Positions 16,973-25,598 of a stretch of DNA of 64,000 bases are shown one piece after another. Below the pieces are notes generated by a model. It was not told where the DNA came from. It worked only from the letters and a program-made list of their open reading frames with translations, and searched no databases. Numbering within the stretch: the first letter of the stretch is position 1; each line of letters begins with the position of its first letter. A program made the position numbers and the translations under genes. Source of the stretch: Dolomitihabitans soli (GTDB lineage: Bacteria; Actinomycetota; Actinomycetes; Streptosporangiales; Streptosporangiaceae); contig NZ_JAKNTW010000032.1 in NCBI RefSeq assembly GCF_022213955.1, positions 79,032-143,031 on the forward strand, in the 5' to 3' direction.

Positions 16973-17803
16973 ATGGAGCGGTTGGAATACACGGCGCCGT
17001 CCAGTCTCGACGACGCGCTGGAAGCCCTGCACGCCAATCCCGGTGCTCGCCCGCTGGCCGGCGGGCACAGCCTGATCCTCGATCTGAAGAGCCGGGTGAG
17101 ACGGGTGCCGCTGCTCGTCGATCTCGGCAGACTGGCGGAACTGCGCGGGGTGCGCCGCCGCCCCCGGGGCGAGCTGGAGATCGGCTCCATGACGACCATC
17201 ACCGAGTTGGTCGCCGATCCCCTCGTGCGGCAGTCGCACGTCCACGGACTGCTGTCGGACGCCGCCGCGACCCTGCCGGACGCCCAGGTGCGGAACAGAG
17301 GGACGATCGGCGGCGCAGTGCTCGCCGGGACCGATGTGGCGGCGGCGCTCATCGTCCTGGACGCGGAGACACACATCCGGAGCAGGGACGGGAGGCATCG
17401 GCGGATCTCCGTCGAGGACCTTCTCGACCCGGCGACCCCGGGACTGGCGCCCGACGAGGTGATCACCGCCGTGGGTGTCTCGGCGGCGACCGCCTCCGGC
17501 GCGCACGAGAGGCAGCCGGAACCCGCGACCCTCACCTCGCTCTGCGGGGTGGCGGTGAGCGTGACCTTCCGTGCCGATGGAGCGATCGACACCTGCAAGG
17601 TGGCCGTCTGCGGCGGGCGCACGCCCGCCCGCCGACTGCCAGCACTTGAACGTGCCATGACCGCTATTCCGGAAAGGGCCACCGGGCTGCCGCTCGATGA
17701 CGTCTTCGAGTCCGACGACGTCGCCTCGGGTGAGTACCGCGCCCACCTCGCCCTCGTGCTCGCGAAACGGGCGGTCGCCCGTGCTCGCGACCGGGCGATC
17801 TGA
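16973..17803 (+). CDS. Molybdenum hydroxylase FAD-binding subunit
   Basis: The 276-residue protein contains the two FAD motifs of the CutM/XdhB family, RPLAGGHSLIL near residue 24 and VRNRGTIGGAV near 103, followed by the C-terminal CO-dehydrogenase flavoprotein domain. It begins 2 nt after the large-subunit stop. It transfers electrons from the iron-sulfur subunit to an acceptor. The C-terminal third is less conserved and ends in an Arg/Ala-rich helix. Confidence 0.92.
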   Translation: MERLEYTAPSSLDDALEALHANPGARPLAGGHSLILDLKSRVRRVPLLVDLGRLAELRGVRRRPRGELEIGSMTTITELVADPLVRQSHVHGLLSDAAATLPDAQVRNRGTIGGAVLAGTDVAAALIVLDAETHIRSRDGRHRRISVEDLLDPATPGLAPDEVITAVGVSAATASGAHERQPEPATLTSLCGVAVSVTFRADGAIDTCKVAVCGGRTPARRLPALERAMTAIPERATGLPLDDVFESDDVASGEYRAHLALVLAKRAVARARDRAI

Positions 17804-17833
17804 AATGGCCCTGTCTCGGACCTGCCCAAGGAG

Positions 17834-19309
17834 ATGGGACAGACCGTGACCTCTTACGTGATCACTGAAGGACGGCTCTTCATCGACGGCAAGTGGCGGG
17901 CCGCTCTCGACAAGCAGACGGCCCCCACGATCAACCCCGCCGACGGCTCCGAGATCGCCCAGATCGCGCAGGCGAGCGAGGCGGACGCGGACGCCGCGGT
18001 CGACGCGGCGCGGCGGGCGTTCGACGAGGGGCCGTGGCCCCGGATGTCGGTGCACGAACGGGCCAGGCTGCTGTACCGGGTCGCGGACCTGGTCGAACGG
18101 GACGCCGACGAGATGGCCTACCGCGAGACGGTGGACATGGGCAAGCCGATCATGTTCTCCAGTTCGGTGGACGTGCCCATCGCGATCCAGCTCCTGCGCT
18201 ACTACGCCGGCATGGCGACCCAGCTCGACGGCTCCACCCGCGGCGCCGACACCCCGACCCTCAACTACACCCTGCGGCAGCCGCTCGGCGTGGTCGCGGC
18301 GATCACCCCGTTCAACTTCCCGCTGCTCCTCGCCCTCACCAAGATCGCTCCGGCGCTGGCGGCGGGCAACACGGTCATCCACAAACCGTCGCCGGCGACG
18401 CCGCTCACGGCGCTGAAGATGGCGGAGCTGTTCGCGGAGGCCGGCTTCCCCGACGGCGTCATGAACGTCATCACCGGTCCCGGCGTCGAACTCGGCGAGA
18501 CGCTGTCCAAGCACCCGAGGATCAACAAGATCGCCTTCACCGGATCGACCGAGGTCGGCAAGGCGATCATCAGGAACTCGGCGGACACCCTGAAGAAGGT
18601 GACGATGGAGCTGGGCGGCAAGTCGCCGCACATCATCTTCGCCGACGCCGACCTCGACGCCGCGCTGGAGTACGCCTTCTTCGGGATCTTCTACAACAAG
18701 GGCGAGATCTGCACGGCCGGGTCCCGGCTGCTGGTCGAACGGCCCATCTACGACGAGGTGGTGCAACGGCTCACCGATCGTGCCGGGTCGCTGCTCCCCG
18801 GCGACCCGCTCGACCCCGCCACCATGTTCGGCCCGCTCGCCCACCAGGGCCAGTTCGACAAGGTCTCGTCCTACGTCGAAGTCGGCGTGAACGAGGGCGC
18901 CCGGCTGACCGTGGGCGGCCGGCCGTACCAGCGGAACGGGTCCGCCTCCGGGCTCTACTTCCTGCCGACCATCTTCGCCGACGTGGACAACCGGATGCGG
19001 ATCGCGCAGGAGGAGATCTTCGGGCCGGTGCTCAGCATCATCCCGTTCACGACGGTGGAGGAGGCGGTCCAGATCGCCAACGACACCGAGTACGGCCTCG
19101 CGTCGGGCGTGCACACGCGCGACCTGAAGAAGGCCCTCACGGTCGCGCACGCGATCCACTCCGGCACCACCTGGATCAACACCTACAACAAGTACGACAG
19201 CACGACCCCGTACGGCGGCTTCAAGTCCTCGGGGTTCGGGCGTGAGTGCGGGCCCGAGTCGATGGAGAGCTACACGCAGGTCAAGTCGATCTGGGTCGAC
19301 ATCTCATGA
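17834..19309 (+). CDS. NAD(P)-dependent aldehyde dehydrogenase
   Basis: The 491-residue protein has all ALDH motifs: PFNFPLLLALTKIAPALAAGNTVIHKPS, FTGSTEVGK, the general base in MELGGKSP (about Glu259), and the nucleophile in NKGEICTAGSR (about Cys293). The ATG used here sits directly after AAGGAG. The GTG at 17846 is 12 nt from that site and may be the true start, which would remove four residues. It oxidises an aldehyde to the acid. It sits between the molybdenum hydroxylase and a transporter, so two aldehyde-oxidising enzymes are encoded side by side. Confidence 0.94.
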   Translation: MGQTVTSYVITEGRLFIDGKWRAALDKQTAPTINPADGSEIAQIAQASEADADAAVDAARRAFDEGPWPRMSVHERARLLYRVADLVERDADEMAYRETVDMGKPIMFSSSVDVPIAIQLLRYYAGMATQLDGSTRGADTPTLNYTLRQPLGVVAAITPFNFPLLLALTKIAPALAAGNTVIHKPSPATPLTALKMAELFAEAGFPDGVMNVITGPGVELGETLSKHPRINKIAFTGSTEVGKAIIRNSADTLKKVTMELGGKSPHIIFADADLDAALEYAFFGIFYNKGEICTAGSRLLVERPIYDEVVQRLTDRAGSLLPGDPLDPATMFGPLAHQGQFDKVSSYVEVGVNEGARLTVGGRPYQRNGSASGLYFLPTIFADVDNRMRIAQEEIFGPVLSIIPFTTVEEAVQIANDTEYGLASGVHTRDLKKALTVAHAIHSGTTWINTYNKYDSTTPYGGFKSSGFGRECGPESMESYTQVKSIWVDIS

Positions 19310-20532
19310 CCGGGGTGGGCAGTCGCCCGGCGGCGCGCCGCGGCCAGATCTCGGGCGACACGGCGTTCTGGCTGGTCGGCACGATGCTGGTGCTGATGCT
19401 GCTGTCGGCTTCCGCTCCGTCCCCGATGTACGGGCTCTACCAGCAGCGCTGGGGATTCTCCGACGCCGTGCTCACCGTGGTGTTCGCGATCTACGCGCTG
19501 GCCGTACTGGCCGGTCTGCTGGCGTTCGGCTCGTTGTCGGACGCCATCGGACGCCGCCGGGTGCTGCTCATCTCGCTCTCCGTGATGATGGTCAGCATGG
19601 TGATCTTCATCACCGCGCAGGGAGTGGCGGCCCTGCTGGTCGCCAGGGCCGTCCAGGGACTCGCCGTCGGCCTGGCGACCGGCGCGATGGGCGCGGCGCT
19701 GATCGAGCTGACGCCGCCGGGCGCGCCCGGCAGGGGAACCCTCGTCAACGCCTCGGGCCCGACCCTCGGCCTGGCCCTGGGCGGGATCGGCGCGGGGGTG
19801 CTCGTGCAGTACGCGCCCGCGCCGACCGTCCTGGTCTACGTGCTGATGCTCGCCGGGTTCGCCGTCATCTTCGCCGGGGTCTGGATGATGCCGGAGACGG
19901 TGACCGGTACCGGCGGGGGCTTCCGGCCGCACCGGGTGCACATTCCCAAGGCGGTGCACTCCAGGTTCGCCCTGCTCTCGCTCGGGCTCATCGCGATCTG
20001 GGCGGTCGGCGGGTTCTACCTCTCGCTGGGGCCGTCCCTCGTGATGAAGCTGCTGGAGAGCGGGGACCGGCTGCTCGGCGGGCTGGTGATCGCGATCCTC
20101 GCCGGCGTCGCCACGATCGGGCAGCTGGTCGCGCACAACTGGTCGGAACGCCGTTCCCTGATCCTGGGGCTGGTGCTGCTGCTGGCGGGTCTCGGCTCGA
20201 TCCTGCTGACCCTCGCCGTGAACTGGCCGGTGATCTTCTTCCTCGGTACGGCGGTGCTCGGGCTCGGCTGGGGCCTGGCGTTCCTCGGGGTGTTCCGCTC
20301 GATGGCGGCGCTCGCCGAGCCGGCGCACCGGGGAGAACTGCTCGCGGGCGTCTACGTGGTGGCCTATCTGGCGATGAGCGTTCCCTCGATCAGCGCCGGC
20401 CTGATCACCGACCAGGTCGGGCTGCACCAGGCGACCGCGATCTTCGTCGGGGTGGTCGCGGCCGTCTGCGCCGCGGCCCTGGCCGGCAGCGTCCGGTCCG
20501 TCCGGGCTGGAGGCGACAGTGCCGTCGTCTGA
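19306..20532 (+). CDS. MFS transporter
   Basis: The product is 408 residues from the ATG that overlaps the aldehyde dehydrogenase stop (ATGA). About twelve hydrophobic segments are visible. The cytoplasmic loop GSLSDAIGRRRVLL between the second and third helices is the usual MFS motif A. The substrate is unknown. Its place in the operon suggests uptake of the substrate or export of a product of the carbonyl enzymes around it. Its 3' end overlaps the next gene by 14 nt. Confidence 0.9.
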   Translation: MTGVGSRPAARRGQISGDTAFWLVGTMLVLMLLSASAPSPMYGLYQQRWGFSDAVLTVVFAIYALAVLAGLLAFGSLSDAIGRRRVLLISLSVMMVSMVIFITAQGVAALLVARAVQGLAVGLATGAMGAALIELTPPGAPGRGTLVNASGPTLGLALGGIGAGVLVQYAPAPTVLVYVLMLAGFAVIFAGVWMMPETVTGTGGGFRPHRVHIPKAVHSRFALLSLGLIAIWAVGGFYLSLGPSLVMKLLESGDRLLGGLVIAILAGVATIGQLVAHNWSERRSLILGLVLLLAGLGSILLTLAVNWPVIFFLGTAVLGLGWGLAFLGVFRSMAALAEPAHRGELLAGVYVVAYLAMSVPSISAGLITDQVGLHQATAIFVGVVAAVCAAALAGSVRSVRAGGDSAVV

Positions 20533-21907
20533 ACACCGGGACTTCGACGTCGTCGTGCTGGGCATGGGGCCCGGGGGCGAGGAGGTCGCCGGACGGCTCG
20601 CCGAGGCCGGGCTGTCCGTGGCCGGCGTGGAGGCCGGGCTGGTCGGCGGTGAATGTCCGTACTGGGGATGTGTGCCATCGAAGATGATGGTCCGGGCCGC
20701 CGGCATGCTCGCCGAGGCCCGGCGCATCCCCGGTACGGCCACCGTCGTCCCCGACTGGGCCCCGGTGGCGCTGCGCATCCGCGAGGAGGCCACCACCTAC
20801 TGGGACGACAAGATCGCCGTGGCCAGGTTCACCGGCCTCGGCGGTCACCTGGTCCGCGGCGCCGGCACGATTACCGGCCTCGGCGAGGTCACCGTGACCG
20901 GCGACGCGACCACACCGGGCGGTCACGTCCTGCGGGCGCGGCGCGGGATCGTCATCGCCACCGGCTCCCAACCGGTCATCCCGCCGGTTCCCGGGCTGGC
21001 CGGCACGCCGTACTGGACCAACCGTGAGGCCATCGAGACCGAGCGGGTCCCCGGCTCGCTGATCGTGCTCGGCGGTGGTGCCATCGGCGCCGAGCTGGCC
21101 CAGGTCTTCGCCCGCTTCGGCGCGTACGTCACCGTGGTCGAGGGCGGCCCCCGGCTGCTCCCGGCCGAGGAGCCGGAGGCGGGCGAGGTGGTGGCCGAGG
21201 TGTTCACCAGGGAGGGCATCGACGTACGGCTGGGCGCGCGCGCCGCGAGGGTGCGCGGCGACGGGCGGCGGTTCGAGGTCGGGCTCGACAGCGGGGCGAC
21301 CCTGACCGCCGAACGGCTGCTCGTGGCCACCGGGCGGCGGGCCGACCTGACCCGGCTCGGCCTCGGCAGGATCGGTCTCGACGGGAACGCCCGCGCCGTG
21401 CCCGTCGACGATCGGATGCGCGCCGCGCCCGGCGTGTGGGCCGTCGGCGACGCGGCCGGCGGCGGCTTCACCCACATGGCGATGTACCACGCGGGGATCG
21501 TGGTCCGCGACGTCCTGGGCCTTCCCGGCCCCGGTGCGCGGCACCACGCCGTGCCGCGGGTCTCCTTCACCGACCCCGAGATCGGCGCCGTCGGCCTGAC
21601 CGAGGCGCAGGCCCGTGAGCGGGGGCTCGCGGTGCGGGTCGCCACCGTGCCGATGTCGGAGTCGACCCGTGGCTGGATACATGGGCCAGGAAACGATGGA
21701 TTCGTTAAGTTGGTGGAGTCCGGCGGCGTGCTCGTCGGAGCCACCAGCGCGGGGCCGTCCGGCGGCGAACTGCTCGGCGCGCTCACCGTCGCCGTGCACG
21801 CGGGCGTCCCCGTGGCGACGCTACGTACCATGATCTGCGCGTTTCCGACGTTTCACCGGTCCATCGAGGCCGCCCTGCTAGCTCTGGAGACCGAGAATGA
21901 TCGTTGA
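20519..21907 (+). CDS. FAD-dependent pyridine nucleotide-disulfide oxidoreductase (mercuric reductase-like)
   Basis: The 462-residue protein, starting at GTG, has the N-terminal FAD motif DVVVLGMGPGGEEVAGRLAE and the redox-active pair ECPYWGCVPSK (Cys46, Cys51). The NAD(P) motif LIVLGGGAIGAELAQVF follows near residue 184, then the second FAD motif GVWAVGDAAG near 310 and a dimerisation domain. The C-terminal active-site region reads CAFPTFHRSIEAAL instead of the HxHPT pattern of lipoamide dehydrogenase, so the usual His-Glu base is altered. It lacks the extra N-terminal metal-binding domain and C-terminal Cys pair of MerA. Substrate is unknown. Confidence 0.9.
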   Translation: MPSSEHRDFDVVVLGMGPGGEEVAGRLAEAGLSVAGVEAGLVGGECPYWGCVPSKMMVRAAGMLAEARRIPGTATVVPDWAPVALRIREEATTYWDDKIAVARFTGLGGHLVRGAGTITGLGEVTVTGDATTPGGHVLRARRGIVIATGSQPVIPPVPGLAGTPYWTNREAIETERVPGSLIVLGGGAIGAELAQVFARFGAYVTVVEGGPRLLPAEEPEAGEVVAEVFTREGIDVRLGARAARVRGDGRRFEVGLDSGATLTAERLLVATGRRADLTRLGLGRIGLDGNARAVPVDDRMRAAPGVWAVGDAAGGGFTHMAMYHAGIVVRDVLGLPGPGARHHAVPRVSFTDPEIGAVGLTEAQARERGLAVRVATVPMSESTRGWIHGPGNDGFVKLVESGGVLVGATSAGPSGGELLGALTVAVHAGVPVATLRTMICAFPTFHRSIEAALLALETENDR

Positions 21908-22193
21908 GTACATCCGTTATGAGGTCGCCGAGAACGCGGAGTTCGAGGCCGCCTATCGCCGGGCGGTCGTGCCGTTGGAGAAGTCTCCTCAGTGCCTCGA
22001 CTACGAGCTGTCACGCTGCGTGGACGAGTCCGACCATTACATTCTCCGGATCATCTGGACCTCGGCCAAGGATCATCTGGAGGGGTTCCGCCACAGCGAG
22101 CACTTCATGGAGTTCTTCGCTGAGATCAAGCCTTATGTGTCGAACATTCAGGAGATGCGGCACTACGAGCCGGTGATCACGAAAGACGCGTGA
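21897..22193 (+). CDS. ABM-domain (antibiotic biosynthesis monooxygenase-like) protein
   Basis: The 98-residue protein is a single dimeric alpha-beta barrel. It starts IVEYIRYEVAENAEFEAAYRRA and has CLDYELSRCVDESDHYILRIIWTSAKDHLEGFRHSEHF in the middle, the usual ABM pattern. Some members are cofactor-free quinol oxygenases or heme-degrading enzymes, and many have no known activity. It overlaps the disulfide reductase gene by 11 nt and is the last gene of the plus-strand operon. Its stop lies inside a terminator hairpin. Confidence 0.88.
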   Translation: MIVEYIRYEVAENAEFEAAYRRAVVPLEKSPQCLDYELSRCVDESDHYILRIIWTSAKDHLEGFRHSEHFMEFFAEIKPYVSNIQEMRHYEPVITKDA

Positions 22194-22202
22194 TCACCGG
22201 CT
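22168..22202. terminator. Bidirectional hairpin terminator between convergent genes
   Basis: A perfect 13-bp inverted repeat (AGCCGGTGATCAC and its complement) with a 9-nt loop covers the end of the ABM gene. It lies 10 nt from the stop of the convergent GH43 gene. There is no clear T-run on either strand, but the stem is long and GC-rich. Confidence 0.75.
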
Positions 22203-22211
22203 GTCGGGACC

Positions 22212-23234
22212 TCAGTAGACGAAGGGCCAGCCGGCCGAGTCGTACCCGATGAGGTTGATGCCGAGCCGCGCGGAGCCGTTGTTCGCGTAGTAGTGGTAGA
22301 AGAGCACGTCGCTGTCGGTGTCGCTGATCACCGCCTGGTGGCCGGGGCCGTGCACGCTGCCGTGCCCGGCCAGGATCTGCGTGCCCCCGCCCGCGGTCAT
22401 CGCGACGCCGTCGCGGGCGTGGTAGGGGCCGGTGATGCTGGTCGAGCGGCCGACCATGATGCGGTAGGTGCTGGCGGCGCCGTTGCAGCACGTGTCGAAG
22501 GAGACGAACTGGTAGTAGTACGACCCCCGCTTGACGATGAACGGCGCCTCGATCGCGGTGCTGCCGCCGGTGCGCTGGGCGATGCCGCGCATCGTGCCGT
22601 CCAGCCGCTTGCCGGTCGCCGGGTCGAGCTGGATCAGCTTGATGCCGGTCCAGAACGAGCCGAAGCTGAGCCACCACCGGCCCTGGTCGTCGATGGTGAG
22701 GTTGGGGTCGATGGCGTTGTGGTTGCTCGAGTTCGTGGTCGAGATCACCAGACCCCGGTTGGTCCAGCTACCGGACGCGCCGGTCGTGCTGGTGGCCAGG
22801 AAGATCGCGGAGTTGCGCGAACCGAAGGTCGAGGCCGAGTAGTAGAGGTAGTACTGGCCGTTTCGGTAGGTGATGTCGGGCGCCCACAGGTTGGCGCTGC
22901 CGCCGGTGTAGGAGGTGGTCCACGGTGCGCCGCCGGGGAACACGGACCCGGCGTTGCGCCAGGCGGTCCGGTCGGCAGAGGTCTTGATCGAGATGTTGTT
23001 GCCGGTGTGCACGAGCAGGTAGCCGCCGCTCGGCGTCTTGACCACGGCGGGATCGTGCGCGTCGGTGTTCCCGGTGACATAGCCCGGGTTGGGGTAGGCC
23101 GCGGGCGGCACTGTGGGCGTCGCCACCACGGTCGGACGGGACGCGTCGGCCGCGCTCTGGGTCGCCGCGGTCGTCACCACACTCGCGCCGACCACGACGG
23201 CCGTCACGACGGCGAACAGGGTGCGAGTTGACAT
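22212..23234 (-). CDS. Secreted GH43 arabinan-degrading enzyme
   Basis: The 340-residue protein begins with a signal peptide (hydrophobic residues 6-26, then AATQSAADA). The rest is a five-bladed beta-propeller GH43 domain. The catalytic triad is visible as Asp61 in NTDAHDPAVV, Asp176 in HNAIDPNLTI and Glu229 in TAIEAPFIV. The final section with GHGSVHGPGHQAV is typical of endo-1,5-alpha-arabinanases. The gene follows the second GH43 gene by 18 nt with a GAGGAG ribosome binding site, so the two are one operon for extracellular arabinan breakdown. Confidence 0.92.
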   Translation of the reverse strand: MSTRTLFAVVTAVVVGASVVTTAATQSAADASRPTVVATPTVPPAAYPNPGYVTGNTDAHDPAVVKTPSGGYLLVHTGNNISIKTSADRTAWRNAGSVFPGGAPWTTSYTGGSANLWAPDITYRNGQYYLYYSASTFGSRNSAIFLATSTTGASGSWTNRGLVISTTNSSNHNAIDPNLTIDDQGRWWLSFGSFWTGIKLIQLDPATGKRLDGTMRGIAQRTGGSTAIEAPFIVKRGSYYYQFVSFDTCCNGAASTYRIMVGRSTSITGPYHARDGVAMTAGGGTQILAGHGSVHGPGHQAVISDTDSDVLFYHYYANNGSARLGINLIGYDSAGWPFVY

Positions 23235-23252
23235 CTTGCACTCCTCACCAGG

Positions 23253-24719
23253 TCAGGTGGGTTGGATGGACCACTGCTGGCAGTTGTTGTTCAGCCACGA
23301 CCACTGTCGTACGGCCGTGCCGTCGGCGGTTCCGCAGTCGGCCACGTCGGCGACCTTGCCGCTGTTGGCGTTGACCAGCCGGATCCAGCCGCTGCTGGTC
23401 GAGACGAGGCGGAACCGCTGGCAGGTGTTGTTGAGCCAGGACCACTGCCGGATCGCGGTTCCGTCGGCGGTTCCGCAGTCCGCCACGTCGAGGACCTTGC
23501 CGGAGGCCACGTTGACCAGCCGGCTGGTGTCGTCGCCCTGGTCCTCCATCCGCCAGCGCTGGGTGGTCCCGCCGTTGCAGGCCCACTGCCGGACGGCGGC
23601 CCCGTCCGCGGAGCCGGCGACCTCCAGGCACTTGCCGCTGTTGCGGTTGACCAGGCGGTGGCTCGTCGGGGTGGCGGCGGTCTCGCCCGAGGGCGCGGTC
23701 AGCGTGGCGCCCAGGGCGACGGGGGTGCCCAGGTTGGGGGTGCCGTCGGCGTTCCAGGTGAACTTCTGGACGCGGGTCGTCCGGTTGTTGTCGCAGCCGC
23801 CGCCGGCGGAGTTGTTGGCGTGGTAGACGATCCAGTTCTCGGTGCCGTCCGGCGAGGTGAAGAAACCGTTGTGCCCCGGCCCGTAGACGGAGCCCGACCG
23901 CTGGAACACCGGGGTGGACTTCTTGGTCCAGGAGGAGGCGCTGAGCGGGTTGGTGCCGGTGTAGGCGAGCTGCCCCAGCTTGTAGTCGGGCCCCCAGCAC
24001 GCGCTCGCCGAGTAGACGATGAAGGTCCGGCCGCCGCGCTGGAGCGCCTCGGGCGCCTCGTTCACGGTGCCGCCCTGGGTCTCCCAGCTCAGCGTCGGGC
24101 TGGAGATCCGGCTGAACGCGCCGCTGACCGTGTACGGATTGGACATCGGGGCGATGACCAGGCTCTGGGTGCTGCCTACGATGGATCCGCTGCCCATGAG
24201 GTACAACGCGCCGTTGAGGCGCAGCAGGCTGGCGTCGATGAGCCAGCCGCCGGGGTCGAGGTTGGAACCGGTCAGCATGTTCCGGTACGTGTACGGGCCC
24301 AGCGGGTCGCCGCCGGCGCTCTCCAGCACGTGCGTGCGCTGGCTGTCGCAGCAGGTGGCGCCGACCTGGCCGGCCGAGTAGTAGAGGTACCAGCGGCCGT
24401 TGACCAGATGGATCTCCGGCGCCCAGAAGTTGGTGCCCCGGGACGCCGTCGTGTCCTGCCAGACCTGGACGCTCGGTGCGGTCGCCAGCCCTGCCAGCGT
24501 CGGCGACTTCCGCATCACCAGCGTGTTGGTGAAGGTGGTGTTGATCAGGTAGTAGTTGCCCTCGTGGTACTGCAACCAGGGGTCGGCGCCCTTGACCGAC
24601 TTGATGGGGTTGGTGACCGTGGGAGCGGCAGCGGAAGTGGGCTGCCACCAGGTGCCCAGGGCCGTGACCAGAAAGATCATCACGGCGACCACTGCGGCGC
24701 GGGGGGTGCTACGGATCAT
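23253..24719 (-). CDS. Secreted GH43 family protein with C-terminal ricin-type lectin domain
   Basis: The product is 488 residues from the ATG at 24719. A signal peptide (residues 8-31) is followed by a GH43 propeller with Asp46 (KGADPW), Asp162 (GWLIDASLL) and Glu221 (TVNEAPEAL), and by a ricin B-type carbohydrate-binding domain from about residue 350. That lectin domain has three Q-x-W/F repeats, each ending in QRW, QRF or QQW. The architecture suggests an exo-acting arabinofuranosidase held on plant polymer. An upstream in-frame extension to 24815 overlaps the promoter and is unlikely. The gene has its own promoter and palindromic operators. Confidence 0.92.
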   Translation of the reverse strand: MIRSTPRAAVVAVMIFLVTALGTWWQPTSAAAPTVTNPIKSVKGADPWLQYHEGNYYLINTTFTNTLVMRKSPTLAGLATAPSVQVWQDTTASRGTNFWAPEIHLVNGRWYLYYSAGQVGATCCDSQRTHVLESAGGDPLGPYTYRNMLTGSNLDPGGWLIDASLLRLNGALYLMGSGSIVGSTQSLVIAPMSNPYTVSGAFSRISSPTLSWETQGGTVNEAPEALQRGGRTFIVYSASACWGPDYKLGQLAYTGTNPLSASSWTKKSTPVFQRSGSVYGPGHNGFFTSPDGTENWIVYHANNSAGGGCDNNRTTRVQKFTWNADGTPNLGTPVALGATLTAPSGETAATPTSHRLVNRNSGKCLEVAGSADGAAVRQWACNGGTTQRWRMEDQGDDTSRLVNVASGKVLDVADCGTADGTAIRQWSWLNNTCQRFRLVSTSSGWIRLVNANSGKVADVADCGTADGTAVRQWSWLNNNCQQWSIQPT

Positions 24720-24734
24720 GGCCTGCCCCTTCAG

Positions 24735-24754
24735 TGATGTGAGCGATAACATCA
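24735..24754. promoter_or_regulatory. LacI-type operator palindrome upstream of the GH43 operon
   Basis: The 20-bp sequence TGATGTGAGCGATAACATCA matches its own reverse complement at 16 of 20 positions and resembles LacI-family operators. It lies 16-35 bp before the ATG at 24719, in the expected leader, so a bound repressor would block transcription. Confidence 0.55.
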
Positions 24755-24801
24755 GCGAATCGGCGACGTTCGGGACGGTCTCGGGGTGCTGGCCCTCGGT
24801 A

Positions 24802-24829
24802 GCGTTAGCGGCCACATCGGCCCTGTCAA
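24802..24829 (-). promoter_or_regulatory. Promoter of the GH43 operon
   Basis: On the minus strand a perfect -35 hexamer TTGACA (24824-24829) is followed after 16 nt by TAACGC as a weak -10. The start of transcription would lie near 24795, about 75 nt upstream of the ATG and upstream of the palindrome at 24735. Confidence 0.5.
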
Positions 24830-24878
24830 GGATCCGCCCCTGACGCCTCCCCGCACTGCGGGTCAGCCGCGACGGTGA

Positions 24879-24891
24879 CTGAAACTTTCAG
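24879..24891. promoter_or_regulatory. Perfect palindrome CTGAAACTTTCAG, likely upstream operator
   Basis: A 13-bp perfect palindrome centred about 55 bp upstream of the -35 box. Similar GAAA/TTTC palindromes are used by LacI-family regulators of polysaccharide genes in actinomycetes. No LacI regulator is encoded in this window. Confidence 0.45.
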
Positions 24892-24979
24892 GTCGACGGC
24901 CGACGCCGGCCTCCAGGTGGCGAACCGCCATGGCCGTTGCCGCACCGGGTCCCATGGTTCAGGCGCCCATGGTGTCGGC

Positions 24980-25021
24980 GAACGGCCTGGCATCGTCATA
25001 TCGGTCGATGCCAGGCCGTTC
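24980..25021 (-). terminator. Long hairpin terminator of the MerR/GyrI operon
   Basis: A perfect 16-bp inverted repeat (GAACGGCCTGGCATCG and its complement) with a 10-nt loop begins 8 nt after the stop of the GyrI-like gene. It insulates the GH43 promoter region from upstream minus-strand transcription. No T-run follows. Confidence 0.75.
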
Positions 25022-25028
25022 AACCTCC

Positions 25029-25598
25029 TCAGGAGCGCGCCGGCCGTACCGGGTGGCGGAGGATGGTTCGCATCTTCTCCGGATCGGTCTCCCGCAGGTC
25101 CGACAGGTAGATCTCGTGGTGCAGGCCGTTCAGGACGAGGCCGGCGTCCCGCATGTGGGCGTCCATCAGGGCGAGGGTCTTGGGCTCCTCGGCGTACGGT
25201 CCGGAGTGGAGTGCCTGCACGCACAAACCCTCGGTGAAGGTGACAAGCTGCACGCGGGCGGCGGCCGGGTGCTCCGCGGCCTCACGTGCCTCGTCGGCCC
25301 ACACCGCCTCCGCCGAATCGGGCAGCCGCAGGAACAGGTGCCACCACCATTCCTCGCGCGGCACGTCGAACGGCGGGCGCTCATCCTCGACCCACCACCG
25401 GCCTTCGAGGTACGGCATCTCGAACATGCGGCCATGACCCGCCGCGATACCGAGCAACGACCCGGCGACGCCGTACAGCGCCGCAATGCTCGTCAGGTGA
25501 ACGGGCCCGGCCGGCTCGCCCTGTCCCGTGATCGAGAGTCCGCGGACCGGGCCGAACTCGACCTCTTCCGGCTCGTCGGCAGCCGAATACCAGTTCAT
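25029..25598 (-). CDS. GyrI-like small-molecule-binding domain protein
   Basis: The 189-residue protein matches the stand-alone GyrI-like effector-binding fold. It has GPVRGLSITGQGEPAGPVHLTSIAALYGVAGSL near the N-terminus, a conserved EEWWWHLFLRLPD block in the middle, and a C-terminal LHSGPYAEEPKTLALMDAHMRDAGL repeat of the fold. Conserved Trp/Glu residues in the pocket fit a small-molecule hydrolase or binding role. It overlaps the MerR gene as ATGA, so both are made from one message. The regulator may carry a related effector domain. Confidence 0.8.
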   Translation of the reverse strand: MNWYSAADEPEEVEFGPVRGLSITGQGEPAGPVHLTSIAALYGVAGSLLGIAAGHGRMFEMPYLEGRWWVEDERPPFDVPREEWWWHLFLRLPDSAEAVWADEAREAAEHPAAARVQLVTFTEGLCVQALHSGPYAEEPKTLALMDAHMRDAGLVLNGLHHEIYLSDLRETDPEKMRTILRHPVRPARS

